From Flavobacteriaceae bacterium (GTDB lineage: Bacteria > Bacteroidota > Bacteroidia > Flavobacteriales > Flavobacteriaceae): a DNA stretch of 64,000 nucleotides. The stretch covers positions 186,001 to 250,000 of the forward strand of contig SIHP01000004.1 of the NCBI GenBank assembly GCA_004762155.1, written 5' to 3'. Within the stretch, counting starts at the first letter, position 1. Each line of letters begins with the position of its first letter. A model generated the notes under the pieces. It had not been told where the DNA came from. It did not search any database and saw nothing but the letters and a program-made list of their open reading frames with translations. Both the position numbers and the translations under genes were made by a program. Of the stretch, positions 52,771-61,881 are shown one piece after another.

Positions 52771-53363
52771 TTATTTTCTGTTTTTATTGATAAATTCTGT
52801 AGGATTTAAATATCCAGTAGTATCATCTGAATACCCTGGACCAACAGGAAGTGTAAGATCATCACGCATTTCTAAATGTAAATGCGCATAATATTGACCA
52901 TCATTATTTCCAATAGTTGCAATTTTTTCTCCTTTAGTTACATAAGCACCTTTTTTTACTAAAATTTCATTACAATGTGCATAAAAAGATTCCACCTTTT
53001 TTTTGCCTTTTCTATAATGTATTATTCTGATGATATTTCCCCAACCACCACCAAAATTTTCAGCAAAAACAACATAACCGTTTGCAATGGCATAAATAGG
53101 ATCTTTTAAATCGGAATTGCCGCCATTAACTCCGTTCCAATCTTCTCCTAAGTGAAAATTATCTCCAAATTTTTGAGCATTATAATATTTCTTAGCATTA
53201 GGTTTTCCAACAGGAAAGTCAAAACCATTTGTATATTTAAGTGTATCTATTTGTGGAGTAGCTATTGTTTTTTTTGATGTAATAACTTGGGTAATGTGTT
53301 TGTTTTTTCTTTTTTACAAGAAATAAAAAGTAGGATAAGTGGTAAATAATAAAATGTTTTCAT
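52771..53363 (-). pseudogene. M23 metallopeptidase gene with a homopolymer frameshift
   Basis: The ATG at 53363 starts a lipoprotein signal (MKTFYYLPLILLFISC) that ends after 33 codons at a TAG. The peptidase part is open in the frame one nucleotide away, from about 53310 to 52771. One extra A in the run of six (53303-53308) would join them as KKEKNKHITQVITSKKT. The peptidase motifs are intact: HLGEDWNG (HxxxD), ESFYAHCNEI and HLHLEMRDD (HxH). The enzyme would cut peptidoglycan cross-links at the cell surface. It could be a pseudogene, a phase-variable gene or a sequencing error; a GTG at 52995 would only make a fragment. Confidence 0.8.
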
Positions 53364-53454
53364 AGCGAACAAACTTTAATTATTTCAAATATAAGATTAA
53401 ATTATTTTGATGTTATTTTTTTGTAGTTCTATATGAATGAATAATATTATACAA

Positions 53455-53481
53455 GGAGCCACAATTTTTCATTGTGGCTCC
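53455..53481. terminator. Terminator after the tyrosinase gene
   Basis: An 11-bp perfect stem GGAGCCACAAT / ATTGTGGCTCC with a 5-nt loop, followed on the plus strand by eight T. On the minus strand it follows the tyrosinase stop at 53508 and the T-tail lies on the gene side, so it probably works in both directions or protects the transcript end. Confidence 0.75.
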
Positions 53482-53507
53482 ATTTTTTTTAAACTATAAA
53501 TGATTCG

Positions 53508-55001
53508 TTAGTTTTGTTTAATCATACTAATATTTTCTAATGTTACTTTTGCATCTCCATCTCCATTCTTTTTAATAACAACATCAAAGTTTTTATCAGA
53601 AGAAATTAAATCATCAGAAACATAAAAAGAGAAATTTAATTTCACTCCATTTTCACCAATAGTATGGTTTTCTCCTTCTCCATGATCATGAGCTACACCA
53701 AAAAATGTCATAACACCAACATATTCTTCTTTATCTGAATATTTAAGATATACTGTGTAGTAATCACTAGGCTCTTTATATAAAACCACTTCTAAATTTA
53801 ATATTATCTGAGATATGTTTTCATCTAAAGATTCTAAGTTAGATTTTTTTTGAATACTCTTAAAAAGCTTATTAGTTTTTCTAGCTGATCTTTTGGTTAT
53901 TTTGTGTACAAAATTTGTAGTACCAAGTACTTTATTTACTTCTTGTGTCCAAATAGTTTTTGACTTTGTATCTTGATCTAACACCTTTTTTGCCATTGAA
54001 GGTGATGCAGAAGCTAAAATAGCTGAAGGTGTTTCTGAAGTGTATAATAAACTATCATAGCTATAATCTAAGTTAAAAACAATGTCATACATTTCTTTGA
54101 TAGTATATGTAATTTGATCTCCATTAGGTTCAATAAAATTATATACCCAAGGATTCGATTCTAACTTATTTAATGTAGGACGTTTACCGTTAGAAGTATT
54201 GTCCCAAGATTCCCAAATACGGTCTACCATACTATGATGTAACCAAAAAATAGGATCAAAACCAGCAGACTTTACTTCAGCCATTAAGCCAGAAAAATCT
54301 TTCTTTTGATATATTTTATTGTAAAATGTTTCTGATGAATAACCACCGCCAATATAAGTATGCATAAAACCATGAGGTGAGCCTTCTAACTTTTTACTGA
54401 AACCAGCAGAGCCCTCAAAAGAATCATTCTTTTTTAATTCATTAAGTTGGTACTTAATATTTTCAACATCATCAGTTGAAATAGCATCTCCGTTATTTAA
54501 TATGCTATATCTTGCCGATTCGTAAAGAGATCCAGATTTGTCTCTCATTTTTTCAGGCATAACATTATCAATAGTTTTTTCACTTCCATAATTCCAATAT
54601 GGTAAAGCAAAATCTTTTTTACCAGATAATTTTCTAACAATTTTTTCTAAATGCCAAGTATACATTCTATGCCATAAAAGAAAATTTAACGTAGCTGGTT
54701 CTGAATTTCTTTTATGAGTACAGTTTCCCCATGCAAATAATTTATCGTCACTAGATTGATATTCTGAACAAAGTATGTTTGGTCCATTTATTTTTTCAGG
54801 TATATTATGTATTGCACCTTGGTAATACCATGCCAATCCGTTTTCGCAACCCATTTCACGCATTTTTTTAAAAGCTATATTCATAGCTTCTAAATCAGCT
54901 TGTGCTTCTGGAGAATTAGCATTTTTTCGCACATAATTATTTTGACTATAGCAAAAACTTGCTATAAAAATTACAGATACTAAAAGAATCTTTTTTTTCA
55001 T
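53508..55001 (-). CDS. Exported tyrosinase-family copper oxidase
   Basis: A 497-residue protein with a signal peptide (ending CYSQ). Copper-site A residues are probably His65, His96 (NCTHKRN) and His111 (LLWHRMY). Copper-site B has HGFMHTYIGGG and DPIFWLHHSMVDRIWESWD. The order and spacing match tyrosinases, catechol oxidases and bacterial polyphenol oxidases. A C-terminal beta domain (about 380-497, VLYKEPSDYYTVYLKYSDKE, HDHGEGENHT) resembles the shielding domain of plant-type polyphenol oxidases. It should oxidise phenols to quinones, outside the cytoplasm. It is the third gene in a unit with a Cys-rich protein and a cupredoxin-like protein. Confidence 0.92.
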   Translation of the reverse strand: MKKKILLVSVIFIASFCYSQNNYVRKNANSPEAQADLEAMNIAFKKMREMGCENGLAWYYQGAIHNIPEKINGPNILCSEYQSSDDKLFAWGNCTHKRNSEPATLNFLLWHRMYTWHLEKIVRKLSGKKDFALPYWNYGSEKTIDNVMPEKMRDKSGSLYESARYSILNNGDAISTDDVENIKYQLNELKKNDSFEGSAGFSKKLEGSPHGFMHTYIGGGYSSETFYNKIYQKKDFSGLMAEVKSAGFDPIFWLHHSMVDRIWESWDNTSNGKRPTLNKLESNPWVYNFIEPNGDQITYTIKEMYDIVFNLDYSYDSLLYTSETPSAILASASPSMAKKVLDQDTKSKTIWTQEVNKVLGTTNFVHKITKRSARKTNKLFKSIQKKSNLESLDENISQIILNLEVVLYKEPSDYYTVYLKYSDKEEYVGVMTFFGVAHDHGEGENHTIGENGVKLNFSFYVSDDLISSDKNFDVVIKKNGDGDAKVTLENISMIKQN

Positions 55002-55040
55002 TTTTTGGTTAGTTTTAGTTGATTATTGTATGAATATTTA

Positions 55041-55469
55041 TTAAAGTATTTCTACTTCAAAAATGAGAATTTCGGCATATTCAGGATTTTCTTTATCGTA
55101 AATTTTAAATTTAACTACTCCTGTTCCTACAGTATTTACAGGCAGCACATGAATAGCGATAAAACCTTGTTGATCTGGATTTAATTTTTTAAAAAATGAA
55201 CCTTTTGGAATTCCTATTTGGCAAGCTCCATATTGGCACATAGAACAATCCCATTTTTTAGGAAAAGAATTATAAACTGTTTCCCAAATAAGATAAATAG
55301 GTTTGTCTGAAATATTTTCTACCTTTATTTTAGAAATATCTAAACGTTCTTCTTTTTTTAAAACCTCTTTGTTTTTAGCGCTACCAACTACAGAAAATGT
55401 GGGTTTATTTTGTGCAAATAATATAAAGAAAGGAGTTATAAGAAAAGTATAAAAAAGTATTGTTTTCAT
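55041..55469 (-). CDS. Exported Cys-rich protein (DUF1573-like)
   Basis: A 142-residue protein with a signal peptide (ending LFAQ) and one beta-sandwich-like domain: KIKVENISDKPIYLIWETVY, LNPDQQGFIAIHVLPVNTVG, EILIFEVEIL. The centre has WDCSMCQYGACQIG, a CxxCxxxxC cluster suitable for copper binding. The layout recalls DUF1573-type Ig-like proteins. Between a tyrosinase and a cupredoxin-like gene, copper delivery to the oxidase is a reasonable guess, but only a guess. It is 39 bp from the tyrosinase start and 20 bp from its upstream neighbour. Confidence 0.7.
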   Translation of the reverse strand: MKTILFYTFLITPFFILFAQNKPTFSVVGSAKNKEVLKKEERLDISKIKVENISDKPIYLIWETVYNSFPKKWDCSMCQYGACQIGIPKGSFFKKLNPDQQGFIAIHVLPVNTVGTGVVKFKIYDKENPEYAEILIFEVEIL

Positions 55470-55489
55470 AATAGTTAGTGTTAAATTTT

Positions 55490-56437
55490 TTAAAAAAAGA
55501 CAGGAATACGTGTTTTATTTTTAACTGTGCTTGATATAGGTTCTATATATTTATAAATAATTTTTTCTTTTTTAGTAACATTTTTAAGAGAAACCAAAAG
55601 CTCTACACTTTCTCCTTTGTTAAGAGTTACTTTAATTTTTTTTGTAGATTTAGTTAAACTATTAACCTTACCAAAAATTAATTTAAGATTCATATTTAAT
55701 GGGAATGCTATTTCATGTCTGTATAATCCTGCATTAACCAAACGAATCGTTAAAGTATTATTGGTTTCTTTATTTTTTATAGATTGTAAACCTTTTATTT
55801 TTTTTGCTCTCTGGCCATTAATTAAAAAATAATTAGGTAAATATTCTGGAAACACAAGTTTTTCATTGATATTATCATGCTCAACATCCATAATTTCGTT
55901 GGTATGCCATTTCGTATCTATTTCATTGCTGCACCACAATACCTCATTATTAGATTTTTTATTTAAAGAAGTATTCTTTTTATCACGAATAATAATGATT
56001 CCAAACATACCTGCTTGAATATTAAAAGGATAATTTTCTGGACTATAATAAAGATATGTACCAGTTTTTTTTGCTACAAAAGAGTAAAAACCATGTTCCA
56101 TATGATCAATAGGTTCTTTAGCTACTAATTGCTTTTTGTTTTTAGTGTATTGTAAAAAATTTATGTTATTACAAATTAAAGAAGCCGGATTCCCTTGTGA
56201 TATATTCCAAAAATCAATATTAACAGTATCTTTTAAATTAATGTCTATAGAAGGACCAGGCAAAAAAATAGCACCAGAAAGCGATTTACTAAACCCGAAA
56301 ACTCTTATATCTAGATTCTTTTTTAAAGAAATACTACCTGTTGTTCTACCTATAATTAAATTTTCGGTTTGTGAGAAAACTGTATTAATTATAAGTAAAA
56401 GAGGAAATAGAAGTATGATTTTATTCAGTTTATTCAT
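55490..56437 (-). CDS. Multicopper-oxidase-like cupredoxin protein without copper ligands
   Basis: A 315-residue protein with a signal peptide (ending VFSQ). Two cupredoxin-type domains are visible: GPSIDINLKDTVNIDFWN, EHGFYSFVAKKTGTYLYYSP, AGMFGIIIIRD, then PNYFLINGQRAKKIKGLQSI and TIRLVNAGLYRHEIAFPL. These correspond to multicopper oxidase segments, but the type 3 motif HSH is replaced (YLYYSPENYP), and the C-terminal HCH motif is missing. It therefore seems to have no oxidase activity and may be a structural or copper-handling partner. It is the first gene of the tyrosinase unit. Confidence 0.78.
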   Translation of the reverse strand: MNKLNKIILLFPLLLIINTVFSQTENLIIGRTTGSISLKKNLDIRVFGFSKSLSGAIFLPGPSIDINLKDTVNIDFWNISQGNPASLICNNINFLQYTKNKKQLVAKEPIDHMEHGFYSFVAKKTGTYLYYSPENYPFNIQAGMFGIIIIRDKKNTSLNKKSNNEVLWCSNEIDTKWHTNEIMDVEHDNINEKLVFPEYLPNYFLINGQRAKKIKGLQSIKNKETNNTLTIRLVNAGLYRHEIAFPLNMNLKLIFGKVNSLTKSTKKIKVTLNKGESVELLVSLKNVTKKEKIIYKYIEPISSTVKNKTRIPVFF

Positions 56438-56683
56438 TAAAAAACTTTTTTATAGAAACACTTTTAAGTAATTTTTCGAATACCATTGGTATCTATGGAT
56501 TTACTTACTTAAGTGATTTTTTCAAAAATAATTTTAAAATGATAACGATATTAAATTAATATACTAAGCGTAGTGTAATGAAGTATAAACGTCTTAAAAA
56601 AAATAATAAAGTTTTTTGGGAAGAGTTTTTATTTTAAACAACACAAAATACTTTCATGTTCTATCTGAAGTGGGATTTGTAAT
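56438..56683. promoter_or_regulatory. Upstream region of the tyrosinase unit with promoter and palindrome
   Basis: A TAnnTTTG box (TATTTTTG on the minus strand, 56523-56530) lies 86 bp before the first gene. Between them ATACCATTGGTAT (56480-56492) is a perfect 6+6 palindrome around one T, a candidate operator or RNA hairpin in the leader. No gene is present. The stretch 56531-56683 shows nothing recognisable. Confidence 0.4.
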
Positions 56684-56729
56684 AAATACATGAATATCTA
56701 ATGTTTAAATATCAGATATTCATGTATTT
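56684..56729 (-). terminator. Terminator after the TolC gene
   Basis: A perfect 16-bp stem AAATACATGAATATCT / AGATATTCATGTATTT with a 14-nt loop, 48 bp after the TolC stop at 56778. It separates the export operon from the tyrosinase unit. Confidence 0.7.
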
Positions 56730-56777
56730 AATATGGGTTTAATTATGGTTTATTAGTTTTTTATAACTTGTAAAACA

Positions 56778-58175
56778 TTATTCCAAAGTATTAATAACTT
56801 TAGATAAGCTTGCTTTACTATTAAACAACTTAAATTCGGTGTCAATTCTTTTTAATTGACTTTCAATTAGTTTGGCTTCTCTGTAGTTTACTAAAAATAA
56901 AGATCCTTCTCCAAGATTAAATTTGCGCTCTTCACTTTTAACCAATTGTTTATAGTCAATAACTAGGTTTAATAAAATTTGATATTGTTTTTTATAAGAG
57001 TCTATTTCTTGAAACGTTGCATTAATCTTATTTTTTAAATTGACTTTTGTAGCAGAGATATCAAAATTAATATCTTGTAATTTTAATTTTGCAAGTTTTA
57101 AGTCGGCACGTTCTTTTCTTAAAAATAAAGGCAAACTAATATTTAAACCTCCTTTATAATTTGCGGTATTTAACGAGCTTGTATTTTTATAATTTTCGGT
57201 TAAAAAATTATATTCTACATCTATTTTAGGTAATAAATTGTTTGTTTTTAGTCTTTTATCTATTGTTAAAATGTTCTTTTTAATTTCTAAACTTTTTATT
57301 TTAGGATGATTTTCTAAAGCTTCATTACCATAATTATTTAAAATAGAACTATTTATAACACTATCTATTTTATTAAAAGTAGTAATATCTGGAGTTGTAG
57401 ATTCTTCTAACTCTAAAGGTAAATTATTTGAAAGCCACACATAATTTGATAAGTCAAGAGATGATTTTATATATCCAATTTTAGATTTTTCAAAGTCTAA
57501 TAATCTATTTTTTAAATTTATACTTGCTTCCAATGTGTCAATTGCAGGCTTATCACCAGCTAAATAATTTTTAGTCACATTACTTAATCTAGTTTCAGCA
57601 TTAACAACATAATCAGCATAAACTAATTTTGCTTGATAATTTTTTAACCAGTTTAAATACGATAAAATAGCATCATACAAAATTTCGTTAATCAAAAGTG
57701 TTTGCTTTGCTTTTGCTTGTTGTGTATATAATTTTGCCTGTCTTAAAGTAGCCATTCGTTTGTTGGTTAACAATCCTTTAGCTAAAGAAAGAGAAATACC
57801 GGCACTATACAATCCGTCATAAGGTGTTTTTGATTCTGGATTTAAATATGTACCACTATTTTGTTCGTAATTCGCTTTTAATTGAACTCCATACCAAGTT
57901 GGAATTTTAAAAGCAGCATTTAGTTTATCATAATAATCGATATCTTTAAATTTTTTACGATTATAATCTACTTCTAATTTAGGATCAAAAGCACCTCTTG
58001 ATTTTAATAATTTAATTTCACCTTCACTAGTAATTAATCTGGCTTGTTTTACTACAGGGTGATATTTTTTTACATAACCTAAATATTCTTCTAAAGTTAA
58101 AACAGTGCTTTTTTCTTGACAAAAACCAACGTTAAATATGATTAAACATATAATGAGGTATAGTTGTTTATTCAT
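56778..58175 (-). CDS. TolC-family outer-membrane efflux protein
   Basis: A 465-residue protein with a signal peptide (ending GFCQ) and two OEP (TolC-type) halves made of long amphipathic helices: LTLEEYLGYVKKYHPVVKQA, LLKSRGAFDPKLEVDY, LAKGLLTNKRMATLRQAKLY, ALENHPKIKSLEIKKN. It should form the outer-membrane channel of the exporter with the HlyD-type adaptor and the ABC subunit encoded just upstream. It starts 5 bp after the adaptor gene and ends the operon. Confidence 0.9.
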   Translation of the reverse strand: MNKQLYLIICLIIFNVGFCQEKSTVLTLEEYLGYVKKYHPVVKQARLITSEGEIKLLKSRGAFDPKLEVDYNRKKFKDIDYYDKLNAAFKIPTWYGVQLKANYEQNSGTYLNPESKTPYDGLYSAGISLSLAKGLLTNKRMATLRQAKLYTQQAKAKQTLLINEILYDAILSYLNWLKNYQAKLVYADYVVNAETRLSNVTKNYLAGDKPAIDTLEASINLKNRLLDFEKSKIGYIKSSLDLSNYVWLSNNLPLELEESTTPDITTFNKIDSVINSSILNNYGNEALENHPKIKSLEIKKNILTIDKRLKTNNLLPKIDVEYNFLTENYKNTSSLNTANYKGGLNISLPLFLRKERADLKLAKLKLQDINFDISATKVNLKNKINATFQEIDSYKKQYQILLNLVIDYKQLVKSEERKFNLGEGSLFLVNYREAKLIESQLKRIDTEFKLFNSKASLSKVINTLE

Positions 58176-58180
58176 TATGC

Positions 58181-59536
58181 TTACTTTTTACTTTTTGAAT
58201 CATCTGTTTTTTTACTAGGCTGATAAAAATTAGGAGGAAAACTATTTATTTGTCTCCAAAGTTCAAACCAAATAGGTACATTTTCTAATAATGTTATTGT
58301 TTTTGCTCCAGAACCTACACGAATAGCTTCAGGCCAAGACGCAGTTTCTTTATTAGGTTCAACAAGTATTCTAAACATACCATTTTGACTAATGAAATTT
58401 TCTATAGCAACAACTTTTGCACCATAAGTACCGTATGAAACATTTGGCCATCCACTAAAAACTATTGCAGGCCAACCATCAAATTGTACACGAACATCTT
58501 CTCCTTTGTGTATTAGTGGTAAATCTATTGGTCTTACAAACATTTCTACGGCTAATTGATAATTAGATGGCATTATTCCAACTAATTTTTCTCCTTCTTT
58601 AAATGTTTCTCCAATTCCACCTTTTATAGCTTTGTTAATATATCCGTCTTGTGGAGCTGTTATAAATAATAAACTATTTCGTTTTGAATAATTTACAACA
58701 TTTGTTTCTAGTTTAGATACTTGAGCTTCAGTATCAAACATAGATGATTGTGCTGTGTATAAGCTGCTTTGAGATTTGGCTATTTTATCAGCATATGTAG
58801 CTTTTAAAGTAGCAATATTTAAGCCTGCATTAATAACTATATTTTGAGACACCAAATATTTATTTTGCTGAGAAACTAGTTTAGCATTAGCTTCTTGCAA
58901 TTTTGCTCTTTTTTCTTCAACATCTTTAACAGCCTTTAAACCTTCTTTTTCTAAATTTACAGCTCTTTCATATTGCGTAACACCAATATTTGCTTTTATT
59001 TTAACAGCTTCCAAATCCATACTATCGCTTTTCACTTTTAGTTTGGCTTGTTTTAGTTTATTTCTAGCTTGTTCTAATTTTAAAGCTCTTTCGTTTAAGA
59101 GTGCATTTATTTGATTTTGTAAAGCAACTGTTTTGTTCTTATAAGAATTAACAGATAAGTTTTTAACATTTAACTGATCTTGTGTTCTAGAAGCTAATTG
59201 ATTATCGAAATATTCACTTTTAATTTCTGAAATTCTAATAATAGTATCTCCTTTTTTTACAAAATCACCCTCTTGTACATACCATTCTTCAATTCTTCCA
59301 GGGATTTGAGATTGGATAGTTTGCGGACGTTGATTAGGTTTTAAAGTTGTTACTTTTCCTTTACTAGATATGTTTTGTGTCCAAGGAAGAAATAAGATGA
59401 CAAGAAGAACTACTGAAGAAAATAATAAGAATTTTCTAAACGTTCTATGATATTCTTTATTAAATATATCTTTCCCAGATTTATATTTTTTAATATCTAA
59501 ATCTTCTGAAATGGAATTTTTTGAAATGTTAAGCAT
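58181..59536 (-). CDS. HlyD-type periplasmic adaptor protein
   Basis: A 451-residue membrane-fusion protein. The N-terminal 50 residues are cytoplasmic, followed by a membrane helix (FLLFSSVVLLVILFLPW), a lipoyl/barrel-sandwich motif (PGRIEEWYVQEGDFVKKGDT), a long coiled-coil hairpin (about 135-260) and the closing barrel (GYINKAIKGGIGETFKEGEK). The C-terminal 150 residues carry a beta domain with EMFVRPIDLPLIHKGEDVRV. It should link the ABC subunit and the TolC channel. It overlaps the ABC gene by 8 bp. Its neighbours make a complete type I-like export path, if the ABC subunit works. Confidence 0.9.
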   Translation of the reverse strand: MLNISKNSISEDLDIKKYKSGKDIFNKEYHRTFRKFLLFSSVVLLVILFLPWTQNISSKGKVTTLKPNQRPQTIQSQIPGRIEEWYVQEGDFVKKGDTIIRISEIKSEYFDNQLASRTQDQLNVKNLSVNSYKNKTVALQNQINALLNERALKLEQARNKLKQAKLKVKSDSMDLEAVKIKANIGVTQYERAVNLEKEGLKAVKDVEEKRAKLQEANAKLVSQQNKYLVSQNIVINAGLNIATLKATYADKIAKSQSSLYTAQSSMFDTEAQVSKLETNVVNYSKRNSLLFITAPQDGYINKAIKGGIGETFKEGEKLVGIMPSNYQLAVEMFVRPIDLPLIHKGEDVRVQFDGWPAIVFSGWPNVSYGTYGAKVVAIENFISQNGMFRILVEPNKETASWPEAIRVGSGAKTITLLENVPIWFELWRQINSFPPNFYQPSKKTDDSKSKK

Positions 59537-61193
59537 GTCCGTTTGTTTTAATACTTCCGTTTTCTAAGAAAACATATTTGTTACATTTTTCTTTCCATAT
59601 ATCATCATTACTAACAATAATTAATCCCCAAGGTTTTAAAGGATCTGTTAAGAAGTTTATAATTCTTTTTATCTCGTGTTCTTTTAATTGATAAATAGGT
59701 TCCTCTAAAATCAGCAATTTTGGTTTTTTTATAATTGCTCTAGCTAAGATTATTTTTTTATTAATAGAGTAAGCAATTCGTTTTCCTTCAGGTTCAATAA
59801 TTGTGTTTAAACCTTTTGGTTGTAATTTTAAAAAATCGGTTAAACCTACAACTTCAAAAATCTGATAGATTTCTTCATCAGTAATCCCTTTATTTCCAAA
59901 AGTTATATTTTCCCTTATAGTTCCTTCAAAAGGAGTTTCATTTAAGAAAGAAATACCTAAATTAGAGCGATATTTTTTTATGTTTAAACTATTTATATTT
60001 AGTTTATTGATATAAATATTTCCTGAATCTGGTTCAATTAAGCCTGGTATTAGTTGTATAAAACTTGCTTTACTGGATATACTTGTACTTTGGATTAACA
60101 CTCTATCACTCTGATGAATTGTTAAAGAAATATTATTTAGAAGAGGTTTGTTTTTGTTTGATACCTTATATGTTATATTTTCAAACTCAATAGAAAAATC
60201 ATTATCAATAACTTCACCATGTAAATTTTCTATAGGCTTATCTACAACTTGTCCTAATTTTTCAATAGAAGTAAGTACATCATAAAAAGACTCTAATCCA
60301 ACAATAAGTTTTTCAACAGAGTTAATAACTAAAAGAACAATGATTTCTGCCGCTACAAATTGTCCAATATTCATTTTCTGATCTAAAACTAAAAAACCTC
60401 CAATTAATAACAAACCAGCAGTAACTAAAACTTTAAAACTGATCATATTAATATATTGAAATATTAAAATTCTAAAATGACTTTCTCTTGCATCTAAATA
60501 TTTACTAACCAATTCGTCATTTTTATCAAGAGCTAAGCTTGTTTTACCAGAAAGTTTAAAACTTATTACAGATCTGGCTACTTCTTGTAACCAATGTACA
60601 ACCTTGTATTTGTTTTTAGATTCTTCTAAACTAGTTTCAATTCCTCTCTGAGCAGTAAATTTAAAAACAATATATATAAGCAATAGTAATAAAAATCCAA
60701 AAATGATAAAAAACGGATGATAAAATGAAAGTAATATTATAGCAAAAATTATTTGTAAAAAAGCGGAAGGAACATCTATTAATATTTTTGATAATCCTTT
60801 TTGAATTGTTAAAGTATCAAAAAAGCGGTTTGCTAATTCAGGAAGATAATAATTACGAAGTTCCTTCATTTTAATTTTAGGAAAACGATAACTTAATTCA
60901 AAAGAAGCTTTAGTAAAAATACGTTGTTGTATAGTTTCAATAATACGCATTTGCATGAGCTTTAAAACACCAGAAAAAACCACACCAAGCGTTACTAAAA
61001 CAATTAATACAATCCAAGAAGCAGATATTTGCGCACCTTGTAATAAATTTATTATAGATTGGATTCCTATTGGTAATGAAAGCGCTACTATTCCTTCAAA
61101 AATAGCGTAATAGGCAATTTGGAAAATGTCTTTTCGTTCCATTTCTAGTAACCCTATAAAACGTTTCCAAGGTGATAAAGATTTATTTTGCAT
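59529..61193 (-). CDS. ABC exporter subunit with a degenerate ATPase domain
   Basis: A 554-residue fused ABC transporter: six membrane helices (about 25-285) and a C-terminal nucleotide-binding domain (about 333-554). The fold is clear, but key motifs are altered. Walker A reads QSTSISSKASF (369-378; Lys375 kept, glycines lost), the LSGGQ signature reads IAYSINKK, and the H-loop His is Asn529. Walker B is LLILEEP (495-499). ATP hydrolysis is doubtful. I recall a similar loss of signature in related Bacteroidota exporters, so this may be a family trait and not decay. Substrate unknown; the gene overlaps both neighbours. Confidence 0.85.
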   Translation of the reverse strand: MQNKSLSPWKRFIGLLEMERKDIFQIAYYAIFEGIVALSLPIGIQSIINLLQGAQISASWIVLIVLVTLGVVFSGVLKLMQMRIIETIQQRIFTKASFELSYRFPKIKMKELRNYYLPELANRFFDTLTIQKGLSKILIDVPSAFLQIIFAIILLSFYHPFFIIFGFLLLLLIYIVFKFTAQRGIETSLEESKNKYKVVHWLQEVARSVISFKLSGKTSLALDKNDELVSKYLDARESHFRILIFQYINMISFKVLVTAGLLLIGGFLVLDQKMNIGQFVAAEIIVLLVINSVEKLIVGLESFYDVLTSIEKLGQVVDKPIENLHGEVIDNDFSIEFENITYKVSNKNKPLLNNISLTIHQSDRVLIQSTSISSKASFIQLIPGLIEPDSGNIYINKLNINSLNIKKYRSNLGISFLNETPFEGTIRENITFGNKGITDEEIYQIFEVVGLTDFLKLQPKGLNTIIEPEGKRIAYSINKKIILARAIIKKPKLLILEEPIYQLKEHEIKRIINFLTDPLKPWGLIIVSNDDIWKEKCNKYVFLENGSIKTNGHA

Positions 61194-61863
61194 TCGTTAA
61201 TGTTTTAAATATAATATCTGTAAAAAAATGAGTTGGCGTAGCTGTGTCATTACAGTTTGTAATCGATTTAAAATGAACTTTTATAAATTGTTGATGTAAA
61301 GAACTTTCTATAACTGTACTGGCTAAACTTAAAGGATATTCATAAGTTACATCATAATTAGTAATTATTTCTGAAACTCTTTGTACAACTTGTTTGTAGG
61401 TCATAAAATAACCTTCTTTATTTTCATTATCTACATTTTTTGTAGAGTATGATTTTGAGTTTTCATTGATAATTATTTGGTTCAATAAAACCTCATTAAT
61501 ATGAGAATAATTACTGTCTTGTTTTGTTGTTCTGGTTACTACTTCTATAGCTTTTTTTAATTTATCTTTAGATATATTAATACTAAATGTTTCCATAACC
61601 AATTGATACTCTATCCAGCCCCAATACCATGATGTTAAATAAATTAATAGTTTATGTTTACTTTCAAAATAACGATAAATAGAGCTTTCATTCGAACCAA
61701 TTTCTTTTCCTAATTTCTTAAAATTAAAATCCTCAAAACCACATTTTTCAATTAAAATAATGCTGTTTTCTACTATTCTTTTACCTAAAGAAGAAGATTC
61801 AGGGTCTTTTAAGTATATTCCTTCTGGAATTTCTATTTTAATATTCGATAGTAATTTTCTCAT
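61183..61863 (-). CDS. TetR/AcrR-family regulator of the export operon
   Basis: About 226 residues from the ATG at 61863 (MRKLLSNIKIEIPEG). A TTG start at 61884 is unlikely because it overlaps the -7 box. The helix-turn-helix is at residues 35-75 (ENSIILIEKCGFEDFNFKKL, SNESSIYRYFESKHKLLIYL), and the C-terminal ligand domain is unusual in length. It is the first gene of the TetR-ABC-HlyD-TolC operon and overlaps the ABC gene by 11 bp, so it probably represses its own operon. The palindrome at 61889-61903 beside the promoter box is the likely operator. Confidence 0.88.
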   Translation of the reverse strand: MRKLLSNIKIEIPEGIYLKDPESSSLGKRIVENSIILIEKCGFEDFNFKKLGKEIGSNESSIYRYFESKHKLLIYLTSWYWGWIEYQLVMETFSINISKDKLKKAIEVVTRTTKQDSNYSHINEVLLNQIIINENSKSYSTKNVDNENKEGYFMTYKQVVQRVSEIITNYDVTYEYPLSLASTVIESSLHQQFIKVHFKSITNCNDTATPTHFFTDIIFKTLTNAK

Positions 61864-61881
61864 TATTAATAATATTTGGCG

